Positions 31,697-38,847 of a DNA stretch of 64,000 nucleotides are shown here, piece by piece (within the stretch, counting starts at the first letter, position 1; every line of letters begins with the position of its first letter). Source of the stretch: Mycobacterium branderi (GTDB lineage Bacteria > Actinomycetota > Actinomycetes > Mycobacteriales > Mycobacteriaceae). The stretch covers positions 2,914,001 to 2,978,000 of the forward strand of contig NZ_AP022606.1 in the NCBI RefSeq assembly GCF_010728725.1. Direction: 5' to 3'. The notes below the pieces were generated by a model that saw only the letters and a program-made list of their open reading frames with translations, had not been told where the DNA came from and did not search any database. A program made the translations under genes and the position numbers.

Positions 31697-32875
31697 ATGG
31701 CCGAGATTGTGTTGGAGCGGGTGACCAAGAGTTACCCCGACGGCGCGACGGCCGTAAAGGATCTGAGTATTACCATCGCCGACGGCGAATTCCTCATCCT
31801 GGTCGGGCCTTCGGGCTGCGGCAAGAGCACGACGCTGAATATGATTGCCGGGCTGGAGGATATCTCGTCGGGGGAGTTGCGGATCGGCGGCGAGCGGGTC
31901 AACGAGAAAGCCCCCAAGGACCGCGACATCGCGATGGTGTTCCAGTCCTACGCCCTGTATCCGCATATGACGGTGCGCCAGAACATCGCCTTCCCGCTGA
32001 CGCTGGCCAAGATGAAGAAGGCCGAGATCGCCCAGAAGGTCGAGGAAACCGCGAGAATCCTTGACTTGACCGATTTTCTGGATCGCAAGCCTTCGCAGTT
32101 GTCGGGTGGTCAGCGCCAGCGGGTGGCGATGGGCCGCGCGATCGTGCGTCATCCCAAGGCATTCCTGATGGACGAGCCGCTGTCCAACCTGGACGCCAAG
32201 CTGCGAGTTCAGATGCGCGGCGAGATCGCCCGTCTGCAGCGACGGTTGGGCACTACCACCGTCTACGTCACTCACGACCAGACCGAGGCCATGACGTTGG
32301 GTGACCGGGTGGTGGTGATGCGCGGCGGCGTGGCCCAGCAGATCGGCACTCCCGACGAGCTCTACGAGCGGCCGGCGAACTTGTTCGTGGCCAGCTTCAT
32401 CGGCTCGCCTGCGATGAATTTCTTCCCCGCCACCATGACGCCCACCGGCGTGAGCCTGCCGTTCGGCGAGGTGACGCTGACCCAGCCGGTCCACGACGTG
32501 CTCGCAGCGCACCCGACGCCGCAGAACATCATCGTCGGCATCCGGCCGGAGCATCTGCAGGACGCCGCGCTGATCGACGCCTATCAGCGCCTCAGCGCGT
32601 TGCTTTTCGAGGTCAAGGTCGACATGGTCGAGTCGCTGGGCGCCGACAAATACGTGTACTTCACCACCGAGGGCGCGGCCGTGCATTCGAAGCAACTGGC
32701 CGAAGAGGAATCCGACGGCGTCGAGCACGAATTCGTGGCGCGGGTCCCGTCGGCGTCGAAGGCCGCAAAAGGGCAGTCGCTCGAATTAGCTTTCGACACA
32801 CTGAAATTGGCAATCTTCGACGCCGATTCCGGTGTCAACCTGACGGTTCCACCGAGTGACACAGATTCTGGCTGA
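31697..32875 (+). CDS. sugC: Trehalose ABC importer ATPase SugC
   Basis: A 392-residue MalK-type ATPase. Walker A GPSGCGKST is at about residues 37-45, the signature LSGGQ near 135-139, Walker B FLMDEPLSNLD near 156-166, and a C-terminal TOBE/regulatory domain covers about 240-392. It drives SugAB import. It starts 4 bp after sugB. Its last 20 bp overlap the following Suppressor-of-fused domain gene, an arrangement I do not recall from M. tuberculosis, where corA follows. Confidence 0.94.
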   Translation: MAEIVLERVTKSYPDGATAVKDLSITIADGEFLILVGPSGCGKSTTLNMIAGLEDISSGELRIGGERVNEKAPKDRDIAMVFQSYALYPHMTVRQNIAFPLTLAKMKKAEIAQKVEETARILDLTDFLDRKPSQLSGGQRQRVAMGRAIVRHPKAFLMDEPLSNLDAKLRVQMRGEIARLQRRLGTTTVYVTHDQTEAMTLGDRVVVMRGGVAQQIGTPDELYERPANLFVASFIGSPAMNFFPATMTPTGVSLPFGEVTLTQPVHDVLAAHPTPQNIIVGIRPEHLQDAALIDAYQRLSALLFEVKVDMVESLGADKYVYFTTEGAAVHSKQLAEEESDGVEHEFVARVPSASKAAKGQSLELAFDTLKLAIFDADSGVNLTVPPSDTDSG

Positions 32876-33494
32876 AGTCCGTAAACACCTGCGCGCGCAG
32901 TTCGCCGACGCGGAGCCCGATGTCGCGCGCGTGACCTTCCTGGGCACCGAGCCCATCGAGGTGCTGCGATTCCCGCCGGACAGCGACGGAATAGTGCACT
33001 ACGTGTCGCTGGGTTGTTCGCGGCATCCGATGGTCGACCCGACAGCTGTTCTGGCCGATCCATTGCGGGGTCCGCGTGCGGAAGTCGTTCTGCGCCTGCG
33101 TGATCCGAGTGGCGATCGCAAGCGCGGCGAAGCCGGGCGCAGCGGGTCGCCACCATGGGCCCGGCCGATCACCGGGTTGGCTCGCAGCTTGGCCGTGGTC
33201 GCGGCAGCGCCGGCGGTCGAGGGTGTGGTGCTGGTGCCGGACGCCTTGATCGACCTCGGCTCGCCGCTGTGGGCGGGGCCCGCGCCGTTCACCGCGGTGT
33301 TGTTGGGCCGCAGCGACATCGGCGAGTTGCCGCTGGAGCCTCCCCGCGAGCCGGTGACCTTTCTCTCGGCGACGCCGATCACGGCGACCGAGGCGGCGTG
33401 GGTGCGCCTCAAAGGCGCCGATGCCATGCGGCAGGCATGGCAGGCCGACGGCGTCGACGTCCTGGATCCGAACCGCCGCGCTTCTTCTGCGTGA
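32856..33494 (+). CDS. Suppressor-of-fused (SUFU)-domain protein containing an in-frame repeat
   Basis: A 212-residue protein resembling bacterial SUFU-domain proteins: a VTFLGTEPIEVLRF strand region near residues 28-41, VHYVSLGCSRHPM near 46-58, and the core VVAAAPAVEGVVLVPDALID near 112-131. The molecular function of these bacterial proteins is not established. GTG 32856 lies inside the end of sugC, so translation is probably coupled to the importer. Residues 86-98 (GDRKRGEAGRSGS) are encoded by a 39-bp repeat also found between genes at 24185-24223, and interrupt the domain. The protein may tolerate the insertion or be impaired. Confidence 0.75.
   Translation: MTQILAEVRKHLRAQFADAEPDVARVTFLGTEPIEVLRFPPDSDGIVHYVSLGCSRHPMVDPTAVLADPLRGPRAEVVLRLRDPSGDRKRGEAGRSGSPPWARPITGLARSLAVVAAAPAVEGVVLVPDALIDLGSPLWAGPAPFTAVLLGRSDIGELPLEPPREPVTFLSATPITATEAAWVRLKGADAMRQAWQADGVDVLDPNRRASSA
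33112..33150 (+). repeat. 39-bp repeat, copy inside the SUFU gene
   Basis: All 39 bases are identical, in inverted orientation, to 24185-24223. At 39 bp (13 codons) it keeps the reading frame and adds a basic, Gly/Arg-rich stretch. The flanking sequence shares no similarity between the two loci, which indicates a mobile or propagated short element rather than a duplicated gene segment. Confidence 0.75.
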
Positions 33495-33550
33495 GCAGAC
33501 GCAGAATCGCATGAATTCGCCTGCGGTAACGCGATTCTCTGTCTGCTCGC
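33491..33550. terminator. Inverted-repeat hairpin between convergent SUFU gene and corA
   Basis: Left arm gtgagcagacgcagaatcgc (33491-33510) pairs with right arm gcgattctctgtctgctcgc (33531-33550) at 17 of 20 positions, with a 20-base loop. It fills the 60-bp gap between two convergent stops and could terminate transcription from both sides. No T-run follows. A single related arm occurs at 17306-17327. Confidence 0.55.
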
Positions 33551-33554
33551 CAAA

Positions 33555-34658
33555 CTAGAGCCAGTCTCTGCGCCGGAAGTTGCGGTACAAGAGCAGACAC
33601 ACCGTCGCCATGAAGACCATCACCACCGGATAACCCCATTTCCAACTCAGTATGGGCATCCAGTCGAAGTTCATCCCGTAGATCCCGGCGATCATCGTGG
33701 GCACCACCGCAAGGCCTGCCCAGGCCGATATCTTGCGCATGTCGATGTTCTGTTGCATGCCGACCTGAGCCAGCGCCGCCTGCACCAGTGAGGTCAGCAT
33801 TTCGTCGTAGCTGGTGATCTGGTCGGCGGCCTGAGTCTGGTGGTCGGCGACGTCGCGCAGGTAGCGCCGGACTTCCTTGGAGATCAGGTCCTTGTGCTCG
33901 GTCTGCATCCGCTGGAACGGCACCGACAACGGGCTTACGCACCGACGCAATTCGACGACTTCGCGCTTGAGTAGATAGATCGGTTCGACGTCGATGTTGT
34001 GGCCGGGCGTGAACGCGACTTCCTCGAGGTTGTCGATATCGGTCTCGATGAGATTGGTCACCTCGAGGTAGTGGTCCACCACGTAGTCGGCGATCGCGTG
34101 CATCACCGCGTAGGGGCCCAGCCGCAGGTGACCCGGATCGGCGTCCATGCGTTTGCGAACCTGGGAGAGCCCGCCGTGTTCGCCGTGGCGGACGGTGACC
34201 ACGAAGTTCCTCCCGACGAAGATCATGATCTCGCCGCTTTCGACCACCTCGCGGGCCAGCACCACCGAGTCGTGCGGGACGTAGTTCACGGTCTTGAGAA
34301 CTAAAAACAGCGTCTCGTCGTAGCGTTCCAGCTTGGGCCGCTGATGGGCGTGCACGGCGTCCTCGGCGGCCAGCGGGTGCAGGCCGAAAACGTCTGCGAC
34401 GTCTTTCATCTGCGTTTCGTCAGGTTCGTGCAAGCCGATCCAGACGAAAGCCTCCCGGCCGGCCTGTTCGACCTCACGTACCTTGGCCAGCGCCTCGGCG
34501 TGCGTGTAGGGACCGGGCAGCCGCTCGCCGTCGACGTAGACGCCGCAGTCGACCATGACGTGCTCGACGGGCGAGGCGACGGGCGGTGTGCCCGGCGCGG
34601 CGGCCTTCGGCCGGGCGGCCGGTCGCAGTGATGGCGATAACGCGCGAAACGATGGCAT
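33555..34658 (-). CDS. corA: CorA-family Mg2+/Co2+ channel
   Basis: A 367-residue CorA-type divalent-cation channel. A large acidic cytoplasmic domain and long stalk helix precede two C-terminal membrane segments (about 312-330 and 340-360), with the signature YGMN at about 325-328. The C-terminus is basic (RNFRRRDWL). ATG 34658 was chosen because GGAGGTGATTCG lies directly upstream, a near-perfect ribosome-binding site; the frame is open further upstream without support. It is divergent from mdh with a 161-bp gap, which holds the two promoters and nothing else I can see. Confidence 0.93.
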   Translation of the reverse strand: MPSFRALSPSLRPAARPKAAAPGTPPVASPVEHVMVDCGVYVDGERLPGPYTHAEALAKVREVEQAGREAFVWIGLHEPDETQMKDVADVFGLHPLAAEDAVHAHQRPKLERYDETLFLVLKTVNYVPHDSVVLAREVVESGEIMIFVGRNFVVTVRHGEHGGLSQVRKRMDADPGHLRLGPYAVMHAIADYVVDHYLEVTNLIETDIDNLEEVAFTPGHNIDVEPIYLLKREVVELRRCVSPLSVPFQRMQTEHKDLISKEVRRYLRDVADHQTQAADQITSYDEMLTSLVQAALAQVGMQQNIDMRKISAWAGLAVVPTMIAGIYGMNFDWMPILSWKWGYPVVMVFMATVCLLLYRNFRRRDWL

Positions 34659-34819
34659 CGAATCACCTCCGTCGTCAGCGCAGCACGGGCCAAGCGTCGG
34701 CAATGCTACGCGTCCTGGCAGATCAACACCTGTGAGCCGCTGCGGGCGACCCGAGGTTTGTCTCCGGCATCCGTGCGCTAGTTTCGACGCGACGCAATAC
34801 TGCCCAAGGAGCAACCGAC

Positions 34820-35809
34820 GTGAGCACAACACCCCTCAAGGTCGCCGTCACCGGCGCCGCCGGCCAGATCGGCTACAGCCTGTTGTTCCGCCTGGCGAGC
34901 GGCTCGCTGCTGGGCCCGGACCGCCCGATCGAGCTGCGGCTGCTCGAGATCGAGCCTGCCCTCAAGGCGCTCGAGGGTGTGGTCATGGAGCTCGACGACT
35001 GCGCGTTCCCGCTGCTGGCCGGCGTCGAGATCGGGGCGGACCCCAACAAGATCTTCAGCGGCATCAACTTAGCGCTGCTCGTGGGCGCGCGGCCGCGCGG
35101 CCCGGGCATGGAGCGCAGCGACCTGCTGGAGGCCAACGGGGCCATTTTCACCGCCCAGGGCAAGGCGCTCAACGAGGTTGCCGCCGACGACGTCCGCATC
35201 GGCGTGACCGGAAACCCGGCCAACACCAATGCGCTGATCGCAATGAGCAACGCGCCAGACATCCCCAAGGAGCGGTTCTCCGCGCTGACCCGGCTGGACC
35301 ACAACCGCGCGATCTCGCAGCTGGCGAAGAAAACCGGCGCCAAGGTGACCGACATCAAGAAGATGACGATCTGGGGCAACCACTCGGCCACGCAGTATCC
35401 CGACATCTTCCACGCCGAGGTGAAGGGCAAGAATGCGGCCGAGGTCGTGGGCGATCAGTCCTGGATCGAGAACGATTTCATCCCGACCGTCGCCAAGCGC
35501 GGCGCGGCGATCATCGACGCACGCGGCGCCTCGTCGGCCGCCTCGGCCGCGTCAGCGACCATCGACGCCGCCCGGGACTGGCTGCTGGGCACCCCCGACG
35601 GCGACTGGGTGTCGATGGCCGTGGTGTCCGACGGGTCTTATGGAGTGCCGGAGGGCCTGATCTCGTCGTTCCCGGTGACCACCAAGGGCGGCGACTGGAG
35701 CATCGTGGGCGGGCTCGAGATCGACGACTTCTCCCGTGGGCGAATCGACAAGTCGACCGCCGAGCTCGCCGACGAGCGCAAGGCGGTCACCGAACTGGGC
35801 CTGATCTGA
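34820..35809 (+). CDS. mdh: Malate dehydrogenase
   Basis: Mdh interconverts malate and oxaloacetate with NAD in the TCA cycle. The 329-residue protein has the dinucleotide-binding [17 protein letters not shown] near residues 12-28, substrate-binding arginines in [15 protein letters not shown], and the catalytic histidine in [11 protein letters not shown] near residue 188. GTG 34820 gives the M. tuberculosis length. The malic enzyme gene follows by 20 bp, so both malate-consuming enzymes are likely co-expressed. Confidence 0.95.
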   Translation: MSTTPLKVAVTGAAGQIGYSLLFRLASGSLLGPDRPIELRLLEIEPALKALEGVVMELDDCAFPLLAGVEIGADPNKIFSGINLALLVGARPRGPGMERSDLLEANGAIFTAQGKALNEVAADDVRIGVTGNPANTNALIAMSNAPDIPKERFSALTRLDHNRAISQLAKKTGAKVTDIKKMTIWGNHSATQYPDIFHAEVKGKNAAEVVGDQSWIENDFIPTVAKRGAAIIDARGASSAASAASATIDAARDWLLGTPDGDWVSMAVVSDGSYGVPEGLISSFPVTTKGGDWSIVGGLEIDDFSRGRIDKSTAELADERKAVTELGLI

Positions 35810-35829
35810 GCCGCAGTACGCTCAGGGAC

Positions 35830-36999
35830 GTGTCCGAACCAGGCCCACACATCGTCTTAGAGGACGAGGAGATCTTCGAGGCGCACCAAGCCGGGAAGCT
35901 TTCCATGCAGTTGAGGGCCCCGCTGGACTCCCAACGCGCGCTGTCGATCGCCTATACCCCGGGCGTGGCACAGGTCAGTCGCGCGATCGCCGCCGACCAC
36001 ACACTGGCCGCTCGCTACACCTGGGCGCACCGCCTGGTGGCCGTGGTCAGCGACGGCAGCGCGGTCCTGGGTCTCGGCGACATCGGCGCCGCGGCAGCGC
36101 TGCCGGTGATGGAGGGCAAGTGCGCGCTGTTCAAGGCGTTCGCGGGCCTGGACTCGATCCCGATCGTCTTGGACACCAAGGACCCGGACGAGATCGTCGA
36201 CACCTTGGTGCGGTTGCGGCCGACGTTCGGCGCGGTCAACCTCGAGGACATCTCCGCGCCGCGGTGCTTCGAAATCGAACGCCGCCTGATCGACGCGCTG
36301 GACTGCCCGGTCATGCACGACGACCAGCACGGGACTGCGATCGTGGTGCTGGCGGCGTTGATCGGCGCGACCAAGGTGCTCGGCCGCGACATGGCCTCGC
36401 TGCGGGTGGTGATCTCCGGTGTCGGCGCGGCGGGCTTGGCATGCGCGAAAATCCTGATGTCCGTGGGCATTTCACACATCACGTTGCTGGACTCGCGTGG
36501 GATTTTGCACCCCGGGCGCGACGACCTGACCACCATCAAGGCCGACCTGGCGCGGTCCACCAATCCCGACGGCCTCACCGGCGGCATGGTCGAGGCGCTC
36601 AAGGGCGCCGACATGTTCCTGGGTGTGTCGGGCGGCGTGGTTCCCGAGGAGCTGATCGCAACGATGGCTCCCGACGGCATCGTGTTCGCGCTGTCGAACC
36701 CCGATCCGGAGATCCATCCCGACGTGGCGGCCCGGCACGCCGCGATCGTCGCCACCGGCCGCAGCGATTTTCCCAACCAGATCAACAATGTGCTGGCCTT
36801 CCCCGGGGTCTTTCTCGGCGCGCTGGACGCCGGCGCTCGCCGGATCACCGAGGCGATGAAGGTGGCTGCGGCGGAGGCGATCGTCTCGGTCGTCGCCGAC
36901 GACCTCGCGCCGGACCGGATCGTGCCGAGCCCGCTGGACCCGCGGGTGGGACCGGCGGTGGCGGCCGCGGTGGCAGCAGCCGCCGATACCGCCGAGTGA
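35830..36999 (+). CDS. NAD(P)-dependent malic enzyme, short bacterial type
   Basis: A 389-residue malic enzyme that decarboxylates malate to pyruvate. Motifs seen: AYTPGVAQVSR near residues 40-50, the N-terminal catalytic region SDGSAVLGLGDIG, the metal site HDDQHGTAIVV near 162-172, and the nucleotide fold VVISGVGAAGLACAKIL. It is much shorter than the 548-residue Mez of M. tuberculosis (Rv2332) and is the YtsJ/MaeB-N type. GTG 35830 follows mdh by 20 bp; its stop overlaps the lpqZ start by 4 bp. Cofactor preference cannot be read with certainty. Confidence 0.9.
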   Translation: MSEPGPHIVLEDEEIFEAHQAGKLSMQLRAPLDSQRALSIAYTPGVAQVSRAIAADHTLAARYTWAHRLVAVVSDGSAVLGLGDIGAAAALPVMEGKCALFKAFAGLDSIPIVLDTKDPDEIVDTLVRLRPTFGAVNLEDISAPRCFEIERRLIDALDCPVMHDDQHGTAIVVLAALIGATKVLGRDMASLRVVISGVGAAGLACAKILMSVGISHITLLDSRGILHPGRDDLTTIKADLARSTNPDGLTGGMVEALKGADMFLGVSGGVVPEELIATMAPDGIVFALSNPDPEIHPDVAARHAAIVATGRSDFPNQINNVLAFPGVFLGALDAGARRITEAMKVAAAEAIVSVVADDLAPDRIVPSPLDPRVGPAVAAAVAAAADTAE

Positions 37000-37844
37000 C
37001 CGCCAGCAAGTTTGCCGCGCTGGCGCTCGCCGCGTCCGTTGCGCTGGCCGCCTGCGGCGATATGCAACACCACGCGCGAGAGCTGGTCGTCGGTTCTCGC
37101 GCGGACGCTGCGTCGGTGCTGCTCGCCGACATCTATGTCGGGGCGCTGCGGTCGTATGGCTTCCCGGCGCGCAGCGAGCCCGCCCCCGACCCGCTGAGCA
37201 AGCTGGATTCCGGGGACTTCACCGTCGTACCCGGGTTCACCGGGCAGGTGTTACAGGTGTTCGAGCCGGGCGCCAAGGTGCGCTCCGACGAACAGGTCTA
37301 CCGGGCGATGATCGGCGTGCTGCCTGAGGGGATCGCCGCCGGCGACTACGCGACCGCCGCGGAGGACAAACCCGCGCTGGCGGTCACCCAGTCGACAGCG
37401 AAAGCGTGGGGCGGCACCGAACTAAGCCTGTTGCCCCGCCATTGCGACGGCCTGGTTGTCGGGGCGACCGGCGGCAGCCAAACTCCCACCGCGGTGAGCC
37501 GATGCCATCTGCCCGCTGCACGCCAATTCCGAGACGACGCAACGATGTTCGCTGCGCTGCGGGCCGGGCAGCTTACCGCGGCGTGGACAACCACGGCTGA
37601 TCCCGACGTGCCCGGCGATCTGGTGGTGCTGGGCGACGGGAAGCCGGCGCTGGTGCAGGCCGAGAACGTGGTGCCGCTGTATCGCCGCAACGAGCTGGTC
37701 GACCGCCAGCTGCTAGCCGTCAACGAGGTGGCCGGTGTGTTGGACACCGCCGCGCTGGTCGACATGCGGCGGCAGGTGGCCAAGGGGGCCGACCCGCAGG
37801 CGGTGGCCGACGCGTGGCTCGGTGAACACCCCTTGGGGCGCTAG
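36996..37844 (+). CDS. lpqZ: LpqZ, OpuAC-type substrate-binding lipoprotein
   Basis: A 282-residue lipoprotein: signal peptide VTASKFAALALAASVALAAC with the acylated cysteine at residue 20, then a glycine-betaine/choline-type periplasmic binding fold (ELVVGSRADAASVLLADIY onward). No ABC permease or ATPase lies beside it, so its ligand and partner are unknown. GTG 36996 overlaps the malic enzyme stop by 4 bp. It is convergent with the SDR gene, with a 31-bp gap. Confidence 0.9.
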   Translation: MTASKFAALALAASVALAACGDMQHHARELVVGSRADAASVLLADIYVGALRSYGFPARSEPAPDPLSKLDSGDFTVVPGFTGQVLQVFEPGAKVRSDEQVYRAMIGVLPEGIAAGDYATAAEDKPALAVTQSTAKAWGGTELSLLPRHCDGLVVGATGGSQTPTAVSRCHLPAARQFRDDATMFAALRAGQLTAAWTTTADPDVPGDLVVLGDGKPALVQAENVVPLYRRNELVDRQLLAVNEVAGVLDTAALVDMRRQVAKGADPQAVADAWLGEHPLGR

Positions 37845-37875
37845 TTGCCTTTGCCGCTTGCTCGTCCTGCGCTGG

Positions 37876-38706
37876 TCAGCGAGTCGAGGGCATCGCGCGG
37901 CCCATCACCGCCGAGAACAGCCGCTGATAGCCAGAACCAGTCGCCCTCACGAGCAGATCAAGCACCTTGGCGTCCGGACCGACCAGCACCCGGGCCTTGT
38001 TCTTGCGCACTGCTTCCAGGATGATCCGCGCGGCTCGCTGCGGGCTGGTGCTGGCCAGGCGCTTGTCGAAGAACTCGGTCAGCTCGTTGACGTCTACCCC
38101 CTCGGCGGCGGTGGCGTTGCGGGCGATCGCGGTTTTGATGCCGCCGGGGTGCACGGTGGTCACCTTCACGGGATGGCCAGCCAGGATCATTTCCTGCCGC
38201 AGCGCCTCGGTGAAGCCGCGCACGGCGAATTTGGCCGAGTTGTAGGCCGCCTGCCCCGGCACGGAGAACAACCCGAAAACGCTGGAGACGTTGACGACGT
38301 GCCCGTCGCCGGAGGCAATCAGGTGCGGCAGAAAGGCTTTGGTGCCATTCACGACGCCCCAGAAGTCGACGTCCATCACCCGTTCGATGTCCTTGAACTG
38401 GCTGACCTCGATGTCGCCCGTGAACGCGATCCCGGCGTTGTTGTAGATCTGGTTCACCTTGCCGAAATGCTCGTTGACCGCGTCGGCGTAGACCAGGAAG
38501 GCCTCGCGCTCGGCGACGTTGAGGCGGTCCGCCTTGACAGGCGCGCCGATGGCCTTGAGGCGCTCCTCGGTCTGCGCCAGCCCTTCGGTGTTGATGTCGC
38601 TGATCGCCAACTTGGCGCCCGAACGGGCCAGCTCGACGGCCAGCGCTTGGCCGATTCCCGAACCGGCGCCGGTGACCACGGCCACCTTCCCGGCAAACCC
38701 CTCCAT
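37876..38706 (-). CDS. Short-chain dehydrogenase/reductase (Rv1245c-like)
   Basis: A 276-residue classical SDR. The cofactor motif TGAGSGIG is at about residues 13-20, NNAGIAF near 90-96, the catalytic serine in the NVSSVFGLFS region near 138-147, and YNSAK near 155-159 provides the Tyr and Lys. The substrate is unknown. ATG 38706 opens MEGFAGKVAVVTG. It lies 141 bp downstream of kgd on the same strand, with a hairpin between them. Confidence 0.9.
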   Translation of the reverse strand: MEGFAGKVAVVTGAGSGIGQALAVELARSGAKLAISDINTEGLAQTEERLKAIGAPVKADRLNVAEREAFLVYADAVNEHFGKVNQIYNNAGIAFTGDIEVSQFKDIERVMDVDFWGVVNGTKAFLPHLIASGDGHVVNVSSVFGLFSVPGQAAYNSAKFAVRGFTEALRQEMILAGHPVKVTTVHPGGIKTAIARNATAAEGVDVNELTEFFDKRLASTSPQRAARIILEAVRKNKARVLVGPDAKVLDLLVRATGSGYQRLFSAVMGRAMPSTR

Positions 38707-38775
38707 GGAGACTCCTTACTCAGTTAGCTCTCGATGAGGCTAGCCGGTACCTGGGGTACCGCGGCCAGCGACCCC

Positions 38776-38835
38776 GCGAGCGTGCACAGAATGCCGCACC
38801 CCCGCGGCGTGTCGTGGACAAACACGCACGCTCGC
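38776..38835. terminator. Inverted repeat downstream of kgd
   Basis: Ten-base arms gcgagcgtgc (38776-38785) and gcacgctcgc (38826-38835) pair perfectly around a 40-base loop, in the 141-bp gap between the kgd stop and the SDR start. The arm sequence recurs at 49361-49370. It may terminate kgd transcription; the long loop makes this uncertain. Confidence 0.45.
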
Positions 38836-38847
38836 CGCGAAACAAGA

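Noticed and set aside
34555..35829. N-terminal extension of the malic enzyme through mdh
   Set aside because: The same frame is open through mdh, but mdh is clearly coded in another frame. GTG 35830 gives the family start.
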